Source: JACKIP01 sp963710165 (GTDB lineage Bacteria; Pseudomonadota; Alphaproteobacteria; Micavibrionales; Micavibrionaceae). Taken from it: 64,000 nucleotides of DNA. The notes below the pieces were generated by a model. The model had not been told where the DNA came from. It searched no databases and worked only from the letters and a program-made list of their open reading frames with translations. Where the stretch lies: NCBI GenBank assembly GCA_963710165.1, contig CAVPYZ010000001.1:248001-312000 (forward strand). Direction: 5' to 3'. Positions 62,200 to 64,000 of the stretch are shown here, piece after piece; the stretch's first letter is position 1; each line of letters begins with the position of its first letter. The translations under genes and the position numbers were made by a program.

Positions 62200-63162
62200 A
62201 TGAAAAAAATAGCGATTATCCTTTCGACATTATTGATGTTTTTTTACACAATGACATTTTTTGCCGAACGCGGATGGATGTTTGATATTTTCAGCCATTT
62301 TGCAATTCAGTATGCCATTGGCGGCGTTGTGCTGTCGCTGGTATTCATATTCTACAAAAAATGGATGTTGGCTTTGCCTCTTTTATTTTTAGTGGTGGCA
62401 AATATATATGAAATACGCCAAAGCTATTCCGATCCCTATATTTTTTCCTCTCCACATCAAGAGAAGGAAAATCTGACGATTATTCATTATAATAAACTGT
62501 TTAAAAACCAGCGGTGGGATTTAATAAGAACGTGGTTTGAAGATAATCATGACGATATTGATCTTGTTTTTGTACAAGAAAGTGGCCCCAGAACCATTGA
62601 AAAATTAAAAATACTGGAAGATATTTTCCCTTATCAGTTTCCGGAGACGCCAAAACAAAGATTCAATGATGTTTCAATTCTTAGCAAAACGCCTTTTGAT
62701 GCCTTACGTGTTGTCTATTTGGATATCAACCGCAAAACGGTTGGAACAAAAGTTATTTTTAACATCGAAAATGCGAATAAGCCTGTTCACATTTATTCGC
62801 ACCATGCCTATACACCGCTTAATGCTGAAAATTATCAAAGCCGAAGCGATGGTCTGGAGACAATTCAAAGAGCCATACAAGGTGATAACCATCCATACAA
62901 AATTTTTACCGGTGATTGGAATTTAACGCCGTATTCCCCTGTATTTCAAAAGCTGTTGGCAGAAACGGACATGAAATATAATGACTATTCCTATTTTCCC
63001 AAAGTAACGTGGAATAGCTATTTTGTGATGCCGTTTCTAAAAATTCCGATTGATCATTTTATTTACAGCCCCTCTATAAAACAAATCAGCAAAGAAGTCG
63101 GACCATCTTTAGGATCGGATCATCATATGGTCATTGCCAAGTTCTATATCCCTGAGTCATAA
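62200..63162 (+). CDS. Endonuclease/exonuclease/phosphatase (EEP) family membrane protein
   Basis: 320 residues. Two or three hydrophobic helices at the N-terminus (about 5-20, 30-55, 57-72) are followed by an EEP fold: IIHYNKLFKN (N), LVFVQESGP (E), SHHAY (H), FTGDWNLTP (D/N) and GSDHHMVIA (D-H-H). These are all the catalytic motifs. Substrate (nucleic acid, phosphoinositide or other phosphoester) is unknown. It overlaps the pgsA frame's 5' end; pgsA's likely ATG lies 8 nt after its stop. Confidence 0.87.
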   Translation: MKKIAIILSTLLMFFYTMTFFAERGWMFDIFSHFAIQYAIGGVVLSLVFIFYKKWMLALPLLFLVVANIYEIRQSYSDPYIFSSPHQEKENLTIIHYNKLFKNQRWDLIRTWFEDNHDDIDLVFVQESGPRTIEKLKILEDIFPYQFPETPKQRFNDVSILSKTPFDALRVVYLDINRKTVGTKVIFNIENANKPVHIYSHHAYTPLNAENYQSRSDGLETIQRAIQGDNHPYKIFTGDWNLTPYSPVFQKLLAETDMKYNDYSYFPKVTWNSYFVMPFLKIPIDHFIYSPSIKQISKEVGPSLGSDHHMVIAKFYIPES

Positions 63163-63169
63163 TGCGATT

Positions 63170-63733
63170 ATGAGATTCAATATATCAAAAGAAGAAATTC
63201 CTAATTATCTAACGATATCACGCGTTGCACTTATTCCGATTTTGATCGGACTAATGTATATACCGTTCTATTTCACATCGTGGATTGCACTGGTCTTATA
63301 CGCCGCCATTTGTATCACAGATTATCTGGACGGCTATCTGGCGCGGAAATGGAAAGTGGTGTCTCCCATGGGAACATTCCTTGACCCGATTGCAGATAAG
63401 ATATTAATTGCGATTTTGTTGATCGTGTTTGTTGATCTGGGACGGCTACCCGGGGTATGGATTTTGCCTGTTCTGATCATATTAATGCGGGAATTTCTTA
63501 TCGCTGGTTTACGAGAATTCCTGGGGTCAAAAGATGTAAAGGTGCCGGTTATGTTCATTGCAAAATGGAAAACAACTGTTCAAATGGTTGCCATGGGGTT
63601 TCTAATTATCGGACATATCAGTAATAGTTTCCTATTCATCGGATGGGCGGGTATTTTGATTGCTGCGGCCATTACGGCCTATACTGGCTATGTCTATATG
63701 AAAGCCGGATGGCAACATATTGCGCCCTGCTGA
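63170..63733 (+). CDS. pgsA: CDP-diacylglycerol--glycerol-3-phosphate 3-phosphatidyltransferase
   Basis: Inner-membrane enzyme for phosphatidylglycerol synthesis, 187 residues. The CDP-alcohol phosphatidyltransferase motif is TDYLDGYLARKW then GTFLDPIADK (D-x2-D-G-x2-A-R ... G-x3-D-x3-D). Start at ATG 63170; a longer frame reaches back to 63134 inside the previous gene, with no family homology. Few helices beyond the usual six. Confidence 0.92.
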   Translation: MRFNISKEEIPNYLTISRVALIPILIGLMYIPFYFTSWIALVLYAAICITDYLDGYLARKWKVVSPMGTFLDPIADKILIAILLIVFVDLGRLPGVWILPVLIILMREFLIAGLREFLGSKDVKVPVMFIAKWKTTVQMVAMGFLIIGHISNSFLFIGWAGILIAAAITAYTGYVYMKAGWQHIAPC

Positions 63734-63765
63734 AAATACTATAATCGAGGAAGAAGAAATAAAAG

Positions 63766-64000
63766 ATGTTTAAGCTAGCACAAAAAGCCTTATTTCAAAT
63801 GGACGCCGAAACGGCGCATGGCGTTGGTATTAAGGCACTTAAAACAGGACTTTTCCCACCCAGAAAACGCGTATTTCCAAAGCTGCACAAAGAGTTATTC
63901 GGTTTTGATTTCCCCAACCCAGTCGGGCTCGCCGCAGGATTTGACAAAAATGCAGAGGTTATTCGGCCTATTTTAAACATGGGTTTTGGATTTGTTGAAG
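63766..64000 (+). CDS. pyrD: Dihydroorotate dehydrogenase (quinone), cut by right edge
   Basis: 78 codons of the N-terminus: MFKLAQKALFQMDAETAHG and GFDFPNPVGLAAGFDKNAEVI, the class 2 (membrane-associated, quinone-linked) PyrD start including the N-terminal helical arm. A GAGGA Shine-Dalgarno precedes the ATG at 63766. The catalytic part lies beyond the window. Confidence 0.94.
   Translation, partial: MFKLAQKALFQMDAETAHGVGIKALKTGLFPPRKRVFPKLHKELFGFDFPNPVGLAAGFDKNAEVIRPILNMGFGFVE

Noticed and set aside
1..64000. CRISPR arrays, prophage, insertion sequences, toxin-antitoxin modules
   Set aside because: I looked for regular direct repeats, transposases, integrases and phage structural genes on both strands and saw none.

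Overview
The window is chromosomal DNA from a free-living, respiring, probably flagellated alphaproteobacterium with an AT-leaning genome. The evidence for the class is the adjacency of rpsT and dnaA, a CtrA response regulator with Asp51 and a TTAA-rich promoter, the cytochrome oxidase assembly order CoxF-like/CtaG/CoxIII/DUF983, an ECF11-type sigma factor with ChrR, and IalB, ExoD and ELM1 family proteins. A lineage below class cannot be fixed by reading alone. No prophage, insertion sequence, integrase or CRISPR array was seen; almost everything is core genome.

Layout. 1-4.8 kb: mutM (cut by the left edge), rpsT, dnaA and dnaN, with two minus-strand genes converging on dnaA and dnaN. 4.8-10.9 kb (minus): ffh, a small membrane protein, rpsP, rimM, rsmE, a glutamate-cysteine-ligase-like gene and an N-formylglutamate-amidohydrolase-like gene. 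11.1-16.1 kb: a 40-residue lysine-rich ORF, a YjbH-like envelope protein, and a cytochrome-oxidase assembly operon without ctaC/ctaD/ctaB. 16.2-24.8 kb: an Smr protein, tRNA-Glu, a complete three-gene RND efflux operon and a secreted M10 metalloprotease. 24.9-29.9 kb: an SDR, a DUF2256 protein, a photolyase/cryptochrome pseudogene, a disulfide oxidoreductase, a frameshifted MipA/OmpV gene and tRNA-Leu. 29.9-43.5 kb: ExoD, SURF1, an M23 peptidase, IalB, the ECF sigma/ChrR pair, a TrmH-like methylase, a PPOX protein, der, bamB, a YfgM-like protein, an L,D-transpeptidase and sucB.

43.7-59.5 kb (minus) holds the ribosomal clusters str-S10-spc: rpsL, rpsG, two glycan-type genes, fusA, rpsJ, rplC-D-W-B, rpsS, a 316-nt gap, then rplV to rplO. 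The cluster differs from the textbook one: tuf is absent after fusA, two foreign genes split rpsG from fusA, terminators divide it into separate units, it stops at rplO with no secY/rpoA section, and rplF carries a frameshift. 59.5-64 kb: fliJ, fliI, ctrA, an EEP-family hydrolase, pgsA and the start of pyrD.

Functionally the window covers replication start and processivity, translation, co-translational targeting, outer-membrane assembly (BamB, YfgM-like), peptidoglycan maintenance, respiration, and a light/oxidative-stress theme: ECF sigma plus ChrR next to a decayed photolyase operon. The most notable points are three broken reading frames (rplF, the photolyase, mipA), the unusual partitioning of the ribosomal operons, low-complexity tails on several ribosomal proteins, a ChrR with a degenerate zinc site, and an unannotated 40-residue lysine-rich peptide.
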